Of a DNA stretch of 64,000 nucleotides, positions 32,005-41,958 are shown in pieces. A model generated the notes under the pieces. The model did not search any database. It saw nothing but the letters and a program-made list of their open reading frames with translations, and was not told where the DNA came from. Position 1 is the stretch's first letter. Every line of letters starts with the position of its first letter. The translations under genes were made by a program, and so were the position numbers. Source of the stretch: JBBAGC01 sp964491265 (GTDB lineage Bacteria > Spirochaetota > UBA4802 > UBA5550); assembly GCA_964491265.1 (NCBI GenBank), contig CAZBFP010000016.1, positions 1 to 64,000 on the forward strand. The letters are read 5' to 3'.

Positions 32005-33989
32005 TTTGATGCCGCCATTATCCAGATAGTAGTAAGGATCAGAAATATGAGCCCGTATAGAATGTAATGCTGTGTATTGCCGTTCTGTATCCATCTGAAG
32101 AGGTTAAGAAATTTTTCAATTACTTTGATTGCAGGATTAATAATCCAGGCTTCAAAGATATCTTCAGTTGATGATTTGTAAGATGCATATCCGGGGAATA
32201 ACCCTTCCGGTTCTCTTATCTTTTCCTTTACGTTGATTAGGGGTTTAACCAGTTTCAGGAATGGGGATGTGAATGAAGAGGATGAGTACTGCATTCTTGA
32301 ATTCCCTCTCTGGTAACCGCAATCCCAGGTTTTGAATTGTGATACATTCTTATTCCTGAGCAGAAGAAAACGTAATAAAATAAAACCTGCAGATGTAACT
32401 GTAAAAATTAATATTCCTGTAGTAAGACTCCCCAGTGTATTAAAAATAAAGACCGGTTCAGTAAGAGGATCTGCTCCATGGAAAATACCGACAGCAGCCA
32501 GAATTATCTTAAAAGCATAAACCGGTGCAAGCCCGATTGCGGCAATTAAAACACACTGGAATATCATCGCCCCTTTCATTGCTGCTGTTACTTCAGTAAC
32601 AGGTGAATGGAAGGTGCTGCGGGGATTTCCCAGAAAAACAATACTGAAAAGATTTGTAAAACAGATAAGTGACATTGCGCCTATAAATGCTAGCCCCGCT
32701 AAAGAGACAATCATTGCCACAATAAGGGGGACTGTCCCACCCTGAATCCCCTGTATCATGCTCCAGTAAATAAAAAATTCTCCGATGAAACCGTTAAATG
32801 GAGGGAGCCCCGATATTGCAAGGGCGCCGAATAGGAAAAAAACTGCAGAAAATTTCATAGACTTAATGAGTCCCCCCATTTTTTCTATGTTGAGAATATG
32901 GGTTGCTTTGTATACTCCCCCGGCGGCAAAAAAGAGGAGCGATTTAAATATTGAATGATTAACAACATGGAAGAGCGCGCCGGAAAAACCGAGTATAGTT
33001 AAAGATTCAATATTGTATGCAAGTCCAAGGAGGCCTGCTCCGATTCCAATCCCAATAATACCTATGTTTTCAATACTGCTGTATGCCAGAATCTTCTTTA
33101 AATTTTTCTGCGCCAGCGCGTTTGCAATACCGAAAATTCCGGTAAATAGAGATATCAATAAGATAAAATAAGCCATAAAAAATGTCGGTTCAGGGATTAG
33201 TGTAATAATTCTTAAAATCCCGTATATGCCGGTTTTTATCATTACTCCTGACATCAAACCGGAAATATGGCTCGGTGCAGCAGGGTGGGCCCTTGGAAGC
33301 CAGGTATGAAAAGGGACAAATCCCGCCTTTGTTCCGAATCCAGCAAAAAAAATAATAAATAGAATATTTGTCAGCTCATTATGTTCTGTGAAGACGGCCT
33401 TAAAGGAGTTGAAGTCCTGACTCCCCGAATTTATGGAGAGGATAGTAAATCCGCTTATTAAAAAGATAACACCTACATGCATTGCAACAAGGTAATTAAT
33501 CCCTGCTTTAAAGGTTTCCTCTTTTTCATTGTTAAATACAAGGAGGAAAAAAGATGAGAGGGACATGATTTCCCAGATAATCAGAAATGCCAGAACGTTC
33601 TGAACTGCCACAACAAGAAGCATGGATGATACCATGACAGGTAGAAAAAAGAAATGGGCTGCAAAGGTTTTTCCTTTATCCCTGTATTCTTTCATGTAGC
33701 CGATTGAGTAAAGGGAGGAAGTAAAGCTCATAATAGCAATAAAGAGGGTAAAAAATGCTGAAAGCATATCAACAGTAATGCGCACAGCTCCTATCGGCTC
33801 TGACAGGTTGAGGATAAATGTGGCCGGTTCACCGCTCATAAGGACATTAAATGCAAAAACCGATATTGATGCGGCACCTGCACCGATACATAATGAAGTA
33901 ACAGCTCCTTTCATTTTATCCGGGAAGAGCAGTGAAATGAAGCTGCCGGATAAAATGACGAAGATTCCGGGTAAATATAAACTGGTCAT
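32001..33989 (-). CDS. Membrane antiporter-like subunit (HyfB/NuoL-like)
   Basis: A 662-residue polytopic protein with 14 or more TM segments and a long C-terminal tail (about 520-662) ending in another TM. Family markers are FLIIWEIMSLSSFFLLVF, FGTKAGFVPFHTWLPRAHPA and KKILAYSSIENIGIIGIG. It is the largest ion-pumping subunit, like HyfB. Its ATG follows the regulator's stop directly (TAAATG), so the regulator and the complex are one transcript. Confidence 0.92.
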   Translation of the reverse strand: MTSLYLPGIFVILSGSFISLLFPDKMKGAVTSLCIGAGAASISVFAFNVLMSGEPATFILNLSEPIGAVRITVDMLSAFFTLFIAIMSFTSSLYSIGYMKEYRDKGKTFAAHFFFLPVMVSSMLLVVAVQNVLAFLIIWEIMSLSSFFLLVFNNEKEETFKAGINYLVAMHVGVIFLISGFTILSINSGSQDFNSFKAVFTEHNELTNILFIIFFAGFGTKAGFVPFHTWLPRAHPAAPSHISGLMSGVMIKTGIYGILRIITLIPEPTFFMAYFILLISLFTGIFGIANALAQKNLKKILAYSSIENIGIIGIGIGAGLLGLAYNIESLTILGFSGALFHVVNHSIFKSLLFFAAGGVYKATHILNIEKMGGLIKSMKFSAVFFLFGALAISGLPPFNGFIGEFFIYWSMIQGIQGGTVPLIVAMIVSLAGLAFIGAMSLICFTNLFSIVFLGNPRSTFHSPVTEVTAAMKGAMIFQCVLIAAIGLAPVYAFKIILAAVGIFHGADPLTEPVFIFNTLGSLTTGILIFTVTSAGFILLRFLLLRNKNVSQFKTWDCGYQRGNSRMQYSSSSFTSPFLKLVKPLINVKEKIREPEGLFPGYASYKSSTEDIFEAWIINPAIKVIEKFLNLFRWIQNGNTQHYILYGLIFLILTTIWIMAASK

Positions 33990-34664
33990 TTATTTCTTCT
34001 CCCATTCCATTTCTATATCATTGATACGGCGCAGGATTAGTCCCTGGTCAGACCTGCTTTTCAGCAACTCTACAAAATCTTTTCTCTGGCAGAGATGAGA
34101 TATTTTGGATAATATTTCCAGATGTCTTTTGGGGCTGGAGGATATTATTACAAAGAGGGTGTGTACAGGCTCTTTATCCAGAGCATTGAAATCCACAGGA
34201 TTACTGAGAAAACAGATTGATACTGTTTCACAATCTGCATCCGCAATTACTGGATTACGCGAGTGGGGGAGTGCAATGCCGCGTCCCACAGCTGTGCTCA
34301 TCATCTTTTCCCGTTCAATCAGTGATGTAAGAATCTCTTTTCGTTCCAGGTCCCCCTTGAGTGGTATCCTGGATACAGCTGTTTCGATTACACTGCATAT
34401 GTTTTTTCCTGTAATTTCGTAATGAATCCCGCCATCCCTGATGAGATCGCCTATTATTACAGGCCTGGAAGTAAGTTTCAGGTCGAGGATTTTATCAGAG
34501 ACTTCTATCTTATTCAGCAGAATCCATTCATGAATTTCTGATTTATTGAAGTAGTACTGGTTTTTAACCTTGTAGGCAGGTATTTTCCCTGAATCTATCC
34601 ACTTCTTCACGGTATTTTCCGGAACTTGAATGAGTTCCACAATATCTTTAATTTTTAAATCCAT
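33990..34664 (-). CDS. HTH plus PTS EIIA (PtsN-like) regulator
   Basis: A 224-residue fusion. Residues 1-55 are an excisionase/MerR-like winged HTH (IVELIQVPENTVKKWIDSGKIPAYKV). Residues 70-215 are a PTS EIIA domain of the fructose/nitrogen type, with the phospho-His in GIALPHSRNP. It heads the six-gene membrane complex operon with no gap. It may let PTS phosphorylation state control the complex, either by DNA binding or by contact, but no EI or HPr gene is in the window. Fusions of HTH and EIIA occur in various anaerobes; this gene's exact target is unknown. Confidence 0.87.
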   Translation of the reverse strand: MDLKIKDIVELIQVPENTVKKWIDSGKIPAYKVKNQYYFNKSEIHEWILLNKIEVSDKILDLKLTSRPVIIGDLIRDGGIHYEITGKNICSVIETAVSRIPLKGDLERKEILTSLIEREKMMSTAVGRGIALPHSRNPVIADADCETVSICFLSNPVDFNALDKEPVHTLFVIISSSPKRHLEILSKISHLCQRKDFVELLKSRSDQGLILRRINDIEMEWEKK

Positions 34665-35501
34665 ATCTGATCCTTCGCTTTAGTAATAATATTGCAGGTC
34701 TGATTTGTATTATCAGGGTGTAAAAACTGAAACTGTTTTAAAGAGACTGGATTGAATAAAAGGTGCATAACTTTTTCCGGATACGGCCGTTCTATGCAAA
34801 TAATCTGTTTCAGCTTTTCGATGTAGTGGTGAGATTATATAATCTGAGGTATTTCCGGGAGACAATACTATGTCGATGAGATCTTTTCGGGGTCCATTTT
34901 GAGGATCAGGCTTTTGAGTTTTAATACTGTGAGTTCCCGTAAAATTAGCTCTTAAATTCCCCGGATTGCGGGAATTTTTCCCCATAATTTATAAAATTTT
35001 CTTATCACCCCGCACATCTTCTATTATAGCACGATTTGATATGTTGAGTGAAAAGTACTTAGTGTCATGTAAATAGGGACATCATATGGATCAAGTGTTT
35101 TTTTTAAAAATATTATTTGTTTCCATCTGATGTATCAGCAGAGAAATCAAAGAATCATTCCAAAAATCGGGAAAGAGTATTGAATAGTGCTCTATAATAC
35201 ATAGTAGAAAATTATATTAATTTTTCCGAATAGAGGTCCTGTAAAAAGATAGTAATTTAATCGCAAAATGTTTTTTTGTGTTGAAAAAAATATAATATTT
35301 ATAATCAATGAACAATGTGTGTTGTATTGTTTAGTAACTCAAATTGTTGAGTTAAAACTGAACAAAAAAAATAAATAAATAATATAGAAAATAAATCAAA
35401 ACAATTGCGTATACTTGCTGCTCTGCGGGATGAAACAGCAGATTAATGTCTGTCCGCAGGGCGGGAACAGTTCTATATAAATATAAAGAAAGGAGCTTCT
35501 T
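34665..35501. other. Divergent control region between Ehr-like and formate dehydrogenase operons
   Basis: About 840 bases with no supported gene. A 90-residue minus-strand ORF at 34713-34985 lacks a ribosome site and a protein-like composition. Both operon promoters should lie here. A perfect inverted repeat at 35335-35354 is a candidate operator. The AT-rich stretch 35240-35400 just above it is a likely promoter zone, but I cannot name the boxes with confidence. Confidence 0.55.
35335..35354. promoter_or_regulatory. Perfect inverted repeat, candidate operator for fdhA
   Basis: TAACTCAA, then ATTG, then TTGAGTTA: 8-base perfect arms around a 4-base spacer, 148 bases before the fdhA start and in the AT-rich part of the region. 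It does not match the usual Rex or FNR consensus. A dimeric repressor or activator could bind it. Confidence 0.45.
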
Positions 35502-38204
35502 ATGGACAAAATCCAACTCACGATTGATGGGGTGGAGGTATCCGGGAGAAAAGGTCAGACTATACTTGAAATTGCAAGAGAGAACGGCTTTGATATTCCA
35601 TACCTCTGTTATCATCCTAAGATCAGTAAGACAGGTGCCTGCAGAATCTGTATTGTGCGGGTAAATGATGTAATGGTAAAGGCTTCCTGTACAGAACCAG
35701 CTGTAGAAGGGGCAAAAATTGTTACGGAAGACGAAGAAATCTATAACCTGAGGAAGGGGATTCTTGAAATGCTCCTTGCTGAAGGTGATCACAATTGTCT
35801 CTATTGTGAAGCAAACGGAAATTGCGAACTTCAAACCCTCTGCTTCAGATATGAAGTGGAAAATCCTGCATACAATTTTCCGAAAAATGTAAGACAGGTA
35901 GATGTTACCTCAAGCGAGGGTTTAAGAAGGAACGAAAACAGATGTATCCTCTGCGGAAGATGCGTTAAAGCATGTTCAGAAATTCAGCTTTATAATGTAT
36001 GGAATTTTGACGGCAGAGGCTCACACGCTGCACTTACATCTGACATGTTTGAAAAAATCGGAGATTCAACATGTGTTCAGTGCGGAACCTGTGTTCAGCT
36101 CTGCCCAACAGGCGCTCTTTCTTTTCAGACTGTTCACGGAAGAGGACCTGAGTGGGAACTTAAAAAAGAATCCAATATATGTATTTATTGCGGTGTTGGA
36201 TGTAAAATTGATTTCTATACCAATAAAAAGGGTGAGCTTGTAAAGGCGCTTGGAAATGAAAGCGGGCCCAATGAAGGTCATCTTTGTGTTAAGGGACGTT
36301 TCGGTTTTGATTTTGTTCAGAGCGACAAGCGTCTTACAAAACCGCTTGTAAAGAAGAACGGCAAGCTTGAAGAAGTTGAGTGGCAGGAAGCTCTTGATTA
36401 TGTTGCAAAGAGACTTTCCGATATCAAAGCTTCAGACGGGCCCGATTCAATTATGGCTTTCTCTTCTGCCAAGTGTTCAAATGAAGAGAACTATTTAATG
36501 CAGAAATTTATGAGGGCGGTTATCGGAACCAACAATGTCGATCACTGCGCCCGGCTCTGACACAGCTCTACTGTCGCCGGTCTGGCGGCCACACTTGGTT
36601 CAGGTGCAATGACAAACTCTCTCAGAGAGATTCCTCTGACAGAATCTTTTCTTGTAATCGGTTCCAATACCACAGATAATCATCCTGTAATAGGATCAAT
36701 GATAAAAAAAGCAGTAATCAATAACGGCAAAAAGCTTGTAGTTGTTGACCCACGTAAAATTGATCTTGCAAAATATGCTGACGTATTTCTGCAGATTAAG
36801 CCGGGAACAAACATTGCCATCCTTAACGGATTTGCCCATGTATTGATCAAGGAAAACCTCTACGATAAGGAGTATGTTGCTTCAAGATGTGAAGGCTTCG
36901 ATGAAATGGCCAAAACCCTTGAAAAATACACCCCTGAATATGTGGCGGAAATATGCGGACTCGACAATCCTTCAGATATAGTTAAGGCTGCCCGTATTTT
37001 CGCTGAAAGTAAGCCTATGGCTCTGTATTACTGTATGGGTGTTACTCAGTTTAAATCGGGTGTAAATGGGGTTAAATGCTGCGCAAATCTCCAGATGCTT
37101 CTTGGAAACATAGGTGTACCTGGCGGCGGTGTTAATCCCCTTAGAGGACAGAACAATGTTCAGGGTGCATGTGACATGGGCGCACTCAATGCTGTTTATC
37201 CTGCATACCAGCCTGTTGCCAGTGAAGAGAATCAGAAAAAATTCAAGGAAGCCTGGAAAACCGGTGTTGAACTTTCAGTTAAGCCAGGTTTAACTATAGT
37301 GGAATCTCTTAATGCTGCTATTGACGGGAAACTGAAAGCACTTTATGTTTTTGGAGAGAATCCTGTAATGTCAGATCCTGACCAGGCTCATGTTATTCAT
37401 GCCCTTGAGTCTCTGGAACTGCTTGTTGTCCAGGATATCGTTCTTACAGAAACAGCTCAGTATGCTGACGTGGTATTCCCCGGACGTGCTTTCCTGGAAA
37501 AGGATGGTACAGTGAGCAATACTGAAAGGCGTGTTCAGATGATGCATCAGGTTGTTAAGCCGGTTGGCGACAGTCAGGATGACTGGTGGATACTGATGCA
37601 GCTTGCAAACAGAATGGGCGCTTCATGGGATTACTCCTGTGCAGAGGATATTTTCGAGGAGATTAGAAAAGTTACCCCTTCTTATGCGGGTATTACATAT
37701 GAAAGAATTGAGAATGAGCTTCTACAGTGGCCATGTCCAACAGAAGGACATCCTGGAACGCAGTTCCTTCACAAGGATAAATTCTCAAGAGGACTTGGCC
37801 TTATGAGCGCTGTTGAGTTTACCCCTCCAGCGGAAGATGTTGATCCTGAATATCCTGTTATTCTTACCACAGGCCGTATTCTCGAACATTTTCATACTGG
37901 TACAATGAGCCGTAATTCAAAAATCTTAACAGATATAACGAATGAGGCCTTTGTGGAAATTCATCCCGTTGATGCGAGTAATTACAATATTTCAGATGGT
38001 GAAATTGTGTCTGTTTCAAGCAGACGGGGCAGCATAAGGCTTAAGGCGAAGATCAGCAGCATGCCTAAACCTAATGTCGTTTTTATACCCTTCCATTTTG
38101 CAGAAGCAGCTGTTAATAAGCTGACTATTGATGCTCTTGATCCTACATGTAAGATCCCTGAGTTCAAAGTTTGTGCCTGTAAAATTGAGAAGATAAACGC
38201 GTAA
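35502..38204 (+). CDS. fdhA: Formate dehydrogenase alpha subunit, selenocysteine-containing
   Basis: A 900-residue NAD-linked type enzyme read through TGA 36558-36560 as selenocysteine 353, in the classic context VDHCARL-U-HSSTVAG. In order: NuoG-like [2Fe-2S] domain (Cys36, 47, 50, 63), a His/Cys [4Fe-4S] site (H97, C99, C102, C108), two [4Fe-4S] motifs (Cys148-158 and 191-201), the catalytic-domain [4Fe-4S] (Cys227, 230, 234), molybdo- or tungstopterin domain, and the C-terminal cofactor-binding domain (from about 780). AGGAGC precedes ATG. The NuoEF-like partner is 11 bases on. It oxidises formate to CO2, or the reverse, in the cytoplasm. The SECIS hairpin fits that of E. coli fdhF. Confidence 0.95.
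36558..36589 (+). promoter_or_regulatory. SECIS element for fdhA selenocysteine
   Basis: After TGA and 12 bases, GTCGCC and GGCGGC pair (one G-U) around the loop GGTCT at 36579-36583. The GGUCU loop with its GU is the same as in the E. coli fdhF SECIS, and the distance from the UGA is the same within a base or two. It would bind SelB and direct Sec insertion. No selA, selB or selC was seen in this window. Confidence 0.85.
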
Positions 38205-38215
38205 GGGGGTGGATG

Positions 38216-40042
38216 ATGAAAGCTGAAACAATTGCAACGACAATTAATAAGTACGGAAATGACAGGGAACACCTTATGCTTATACTAAGGGACCTGGAGA
38301 ACCAGTCCGGCAAAAATGTGCTGGAAGTAGAAACACTTAATGATGTAGCAGAGCAGATGAATATTCCCAGAAGTGCTGTTGCCGGTTTTATAGGGTTTTA
38401 CACAATGTTTAAAAAAGACCCCAGGGCAAAGTATATAATCCGGGTATGTAAGTCAGGCCCATGCCATGTTATGGGATCATCAACGATTTTTAAGGAAGTA
38501 CAGAATATACTTGGAATCGGAATAGGTGAATCCACACCGGATGGAGTATTCTATCTTGAGCAGTGCGAGTGCCTCGGAGTATGTTCAGTTGCGCCTGCAA
38601 TGATGGTAAACTATGATATTCATGGAAACCTGGACGGCGGGAAACTGAAACAGATATTCGATAATTACAAAAAGAAGGAGCCCGTAGTCGGTGAGGAGTG
38701 CGGCCCTGAAGTTGAAGGGAAGAAGTGTATAATCGACTCCAAACAGGAAAAGAGGCTTCTTGCTGATATAGGTAAAGTTAATCCCCTTGAAGTTGATTCT
38801 TATGTCCAGAACGGCGGCTATGAAGCGCTTAAAAAAGCGGTGAAAATGGATCGTGCTGACATAATTGATCAGGTTAAAGATTCAGGGCTTAGAGGGAGAG
38901 GGGGAGCTGGCTTCCCTGCAGGTATGAAGTGGTCTTTTGTTACAAAGGGTGACATGCAGAAGTATGTTGTATGTAATGCTGATGAAGGGGAGCCTGGAAC
39001 ATTCAAAGACCGTATACTTATGGAAGAGAATCCCCAGCTTCTCCTTGAAGGTATGGCTATTTGCGGTCACGCTATTGACGCAAGCATAGGTTATATCTAT
39101 GTGCGCGGTGAATTCAGAAGATCAATTGAAAGACTTCAGAGAGCAATAGACCAGGCAAGGGCTAAAGGTCTTCTCGGCAAAAACCTCTTCGGATCAAACT
39201 TCAGCTTTGATATATTTATCAAAGAGGGGGGCGGAGCATATGTTTGCGGTGAGGAGACATCTCTTATCAACTCCATGGAAGGTAAGAGGGGATATCCCAG
39301 GTTTAAGCCCCCATTTCCGGGCGGGGCAGGCTATATGGATAAACCCACTAACGTAAACAATGTTGAAACACTCATGTCTGTGCCGCTCATAATAGAGAAG
39401 GGCGCTGACTGGTATAAGTCTGTAGGAATGCAGGGATGTTCCGGAACAAAGCTTTACTGTCTTTCCGGTAAAATGAATAAGACAGGCCTTGCCGAACTTC
39501 CAATGGGAACAACAATGCGTGAGATTATTGAAACACATGGCGGCGGAATGAAGAGCGGCAGTAAATTCAAGTTCGCTCAGGTGGGCGGAAGCGCAGGCGG
39601 TATTCTGGGAGAGGATTTAATGGATCTCCCCCTTGATATTGACCAGACTATGAAAAAGGGTGTAACCCTCGGTTCAGGTGTGGTTCTTGTTGCTGATCAG
39701 AATACATGCGCTGTTGATTTTCTGCTGCAGATACTAAGTTTCTTTGAGCATGAGTCTTGCGGTCAGTGTGTTCCCTGTCGTGTCGGTACAGCACAGCTTC
39801 ATGCTCTTGTTAAGAAGTTTGCACAGAGAAAAGCTGATGTTGAGGATATTGACACAATGATTAAAAAAGCGGAGATTATGCAGAAAGCTTCACTCTGTGC
39901 TCTTGGCCAGTCTCCCATAATGCCTATAGTAACAACACTTAAGTATTTTAGAGATGAATTTGTTAAACACTGCGACAGCAGCTATAAATGTGATGCCTGT
40001 GATGAGTCTTTAAAGACTTATTATGCAGCAAAAGGGCATTGA
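38216..40042 (+). CDS. NuoE-NuoF fused NADH-binding subunit of formate dehydrogenase
   Basis: About 608 residues. Residues 1-155 are NuoE-like with a [2Fe-2S] site (VCKSGPCHVMGS, QCECLGVC). Residues 180-600 are NuoF-like: NADH/FMN pocket (GLRGRGGAGFPAGMKW, CNADEGEPGTFKDR) and a [4Fe-4S] site (ESCGQCVPCRVGT). With FdhA it would make a soluble two-gene NAD-dependent formate dehydrogenase. ATG 38216 is six bases after AGGGGG; the adjacent ATG 38213 is too close. A strong hairpin follows at 40072. Electron bifurcation with ferredoxin has been shown for some such enzymes and cannot be told here. Confidence 0.92.
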   Translation: MKAETIATTINKYGNDREHLMLILRDLENQSGKNVLEVETLNDVAEQMNIPRSAVAGFIGFYTMFKKDPRAKYIIRVCKSGPCHVMGSSTIFKEVQNILGIGIGESTPDGVFYLEQCECLGVCSVAPAMMVNYDIHGNLDGGKLKQIFDNYKKKEPVVGEECGPEVEGKKCIIDSKQEKRLLADIGKVNPLEVDSYVQNGGYEALKKAVKMDRADIIDQVKDSGLRGRGGAGFPAGMKWSFVTKGDMQKYVVCNADEGEPGTFKDRILMEENPQLLLEGMAICGHAIDASIGYIYVRGEFRRSIERLQRAIDQARAKGLLGKNLFGSNFSFDIFIKEGGGAYVCGEETSLINSMEGKRGYPRFKPPFPGGAGYMDKPTNVNNVETLMSVPLIIEKGADWYKSVGMQGCSGTKLYCLSGKMNKTGLAELPMGTTMREIIETHGGGMKSGSKFKFAQVGGSAGGILGEDLMDLPLDIDQTMKKGVTLGSGVVLVADQNTCAVDFLLQILSFFEHESCGQCVPCRVGTAQLHALVKKFAQRKADVEDIDTMIKKAEIMQKASLCALGQSPIMPIVTTLKYFRDEFVKHCDSSYKCDACDESLKTYYAAKGH

Positions 40043-40490
40043 TTCCTGATTAAGTAAACTATATGTCTTATGCAGCGGACACTATTTCTCCGGCATCGCT
40101 CAGCTGGGGAAATAGTGTTTCGCTGCTGAGGCAGAATAGTTTCATTTCTGCAAATAGTTATATCATCCTTCTATTCACATATTAAACAATTTCCGGAAAA
40201 TATGACATAAAAGCTGACATGTAAAGTTAATCCGAAAGTTCTGCTTTTCCTTACTTTAAGTGTAAAAAAATATAACAATTTCTTCGTTTTCTCATAGGTA
40301 TGCTTTTTTATGCCTATCGAATATTGCAATTCCGTTATATTTTAGATTAAATGTATAAAATATATCCATTGAATATAAAATTCACTTGAAATATATTGCT
40401 TTACAAATATAGTAAGGTTGTAATTGTATATTTTTTTTACAGGTTTTTAAGCTGATCCGGTTATAGAATAATAAATAATGGTGCAATAGA
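40043..40490. other. Intergenic region before the cache kinase
   Basis: Contains the fdh-operon hairpin (40072-40126) and about 360 bases of AT-rich DNA leading to the kinase at 40491. I see no gene. A weak ATAGG-CCTAT hairpin lies near 40294-40318. Confidence 0.5.
40072..40126 (+). terminator. Long hairpin after the fdh operon
   Basis: GCAGCG pairs with CGCTGC and ACACTATTTC pairs with GAAATAGTGT around a loop. It starts 30 bases after the stop. It lacks a proper T-run, so it may need a factor or may mainly protect the mRNA. Confidence 0.55.
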
Positions 40491-41933
40491 ATGATTACTC
40501 CACATACCTCATTCCCATGGAAAACATTTATTGTCAGGGTTGTAGTTCCCACTGTACTTACAATTATACTTTTTATTTCCGCATTTTTCTTTGTCATCAT
40601 ACCCTCTGTAAGGGAGAGCGGTATGGACCGTAAAAGAGAAATGATCCGTGAATTAACTACATCTGCCTGGAACATACTGGCTAAACTGCACAATGATGAG
40701 GGGATGGGTATCATTACAAGGACTAAAGCTCAGAGCATGGCTATAGAGCAAATAAAAAATCTTCACTACGGGCAGTATTTGAAGGATTATTTCTGGATTA
40801 ATGACATGACCCCTAAAATGATAATACACCCATACAGGGATGATCTTATCGGTCAGGATCTCAGCGAATATGAGGATCCTGACGGTAAAAAAGTATTCAT
40901 GAAAATAGTGAGTGTTGTTGCTCAACGCGGCTCCGGGTTTGTAAGCTACAAGTGGCAGGCCAATGATAACCCGTCGGTTATTATACCGAAAATTTCATAT
41001 GTAAAAGGTTTTAAACCATGGGGGTGGGTAATTGGTACCGGAGTTTATATTGATGATGTTAATGCGGAAATTGATCTTGTTGTCCAGAATATTATCGCTG
41101 TATCTATAGTAATATGTATGGTCAATATTCTTCTTTTTGTTAATATTATACGGGTCAGCTATGTAACTCATAAAAAGCAGAGGGCTGCAGAGCTTGAGTT
41201 GAAAAAAACCAAATCATCACTGGCCCTTTCCGAAAAGATGGCATCACTGGGGAGGCTTTCTGCAATGGTTGCTCATGAAATCAATAACCCCCTTTCCGGT
41301 ATCCTTTCATATGCCAGGCTTTCCGCCAAATATCTGGAAAAGGAACCGCTGGAGCGGGCAGCTGTTGAATCTGTTATCGGTAACCTTGAAGTAATATCGA
41401 GTGAAACAAAAAGATGCGGGGAGATTGTAAAAAATCTTCTTCATTTTGCAAAACAGTCAATGGGTGACCTTAAGGAAGTGCATGTGAGTGAAATTGTTTC
41501 ATTAAGTGCGAAGGTTATTGATCATAGCGCAAAAATGAAAAATATTGAGCTGATAACAGATTTCGGAGCAGGTGACGATTTCATATTCTGTGATCCCGGC
41601 TCTATACAGCAGATTCTGGTATCATTAATTGTCAATTCAATTGAATCATCATCTCAGGGGAAAACAATCAGATTAAAAACCGACTACAGCAGTACAGAGT
41701 CGATTGCAATACATGTAATAGACCAGGGGCATGGAATTCATGAGAAGGATCTCCCCTTTATCTTTGACCCGTTTTTTTCCACTAAGGATTCAAACAGCAG
41801 TCTTGGGCTTGGTTTGTCAGCTGTTTACGGGATTGTGCAGAGTCATGGCGGGAGTATTCACGTAGAATCTGATGTGGGCCGTGGTACAGAGTTTATTATA
41901 ACATTGCCGCGGGTATGCCATTGCAAAGATTAA
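40491..41933 (+). CDS. Sensor histidine kinase with single-cache sensor
   Basis: A 480-residue membrane kinase. TM1 lies at about residues 12-33, then a periplasmic sCache_2-type domain (about 40-195, with DYFWINDM, HPYRDDLIGQDLSEY and KGFKPWGWVIGTGVYIDD), TM2 near 200-222, HisKA with phospho-His in VAHEINNPLSGIL, and an HATPase (IVNSIESS, DQGHGI, GLGLSAVYGI). The sensor is strikingly like that of the DUF294 protein at 49.4-52.3 kb. The NtrC-type regulator lies 25 bases downstream. It probably senses a small carboxylate or similar metabolite; the ligand is inference. Confidence 0.93.
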   Translation: MITPHTSFPWKTFIVRVVVPTVLTIILFISAFFFVIIPSVRESGMDRKREMIRELTTSAWNILAKLHNDEGMGIITRTKAQSMAIEQIKNLHYGQYLKDYFWINDMTPKMIIHPYRDDLIGQDLSEYEDPDGKKVFMKIVSVVAQRGSGFVSYKWQANDNPSVIIPKISYVKGFKPWGWVIGTGVYIDDVNAEIDLVVQNIIAVSIVICMVNILLFVNIIRVSYVTHKKQRAAELELKKTKSSLALSEKMASLGRLSAMVAHEINNPLSGILSYARLSAKYLEKEPLERAAVESVIGNLEVISSETKRCGEIVKNLLHFAKQSMGDLKEVHVSEIVSLSAKVIDHSAKMKNIELITDFGAGDDFIFCDPGSIQQILVSLIVNSIESSSQGKTIRLKTDYSSTESIAIHVIDQGHGIHEKDLPFIFDPFFSTKDSNSSLGLGLSAVYGIVQSHGGSIHVESDVGRGTEFIITLPRVCHCKD

Positions 41934-41958
41934 TAATAATCATGAGGAGTAATAATAC

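Noticed and set aside
34713..34985. 90-residue minus-strand ORF in the divergent control region
   Set aside because: No ribosome site, composition unlike real proteins here, no recognisable motif.
36561..38204. A separate formate dehydrogenase gene beginning near 36609, with fdhA broken by a stop
   Set aside because: The TGA at 36558 lies in the exact selenocysteine context with a SECIS hairpin, and the frame is continuous, so it is one gene.
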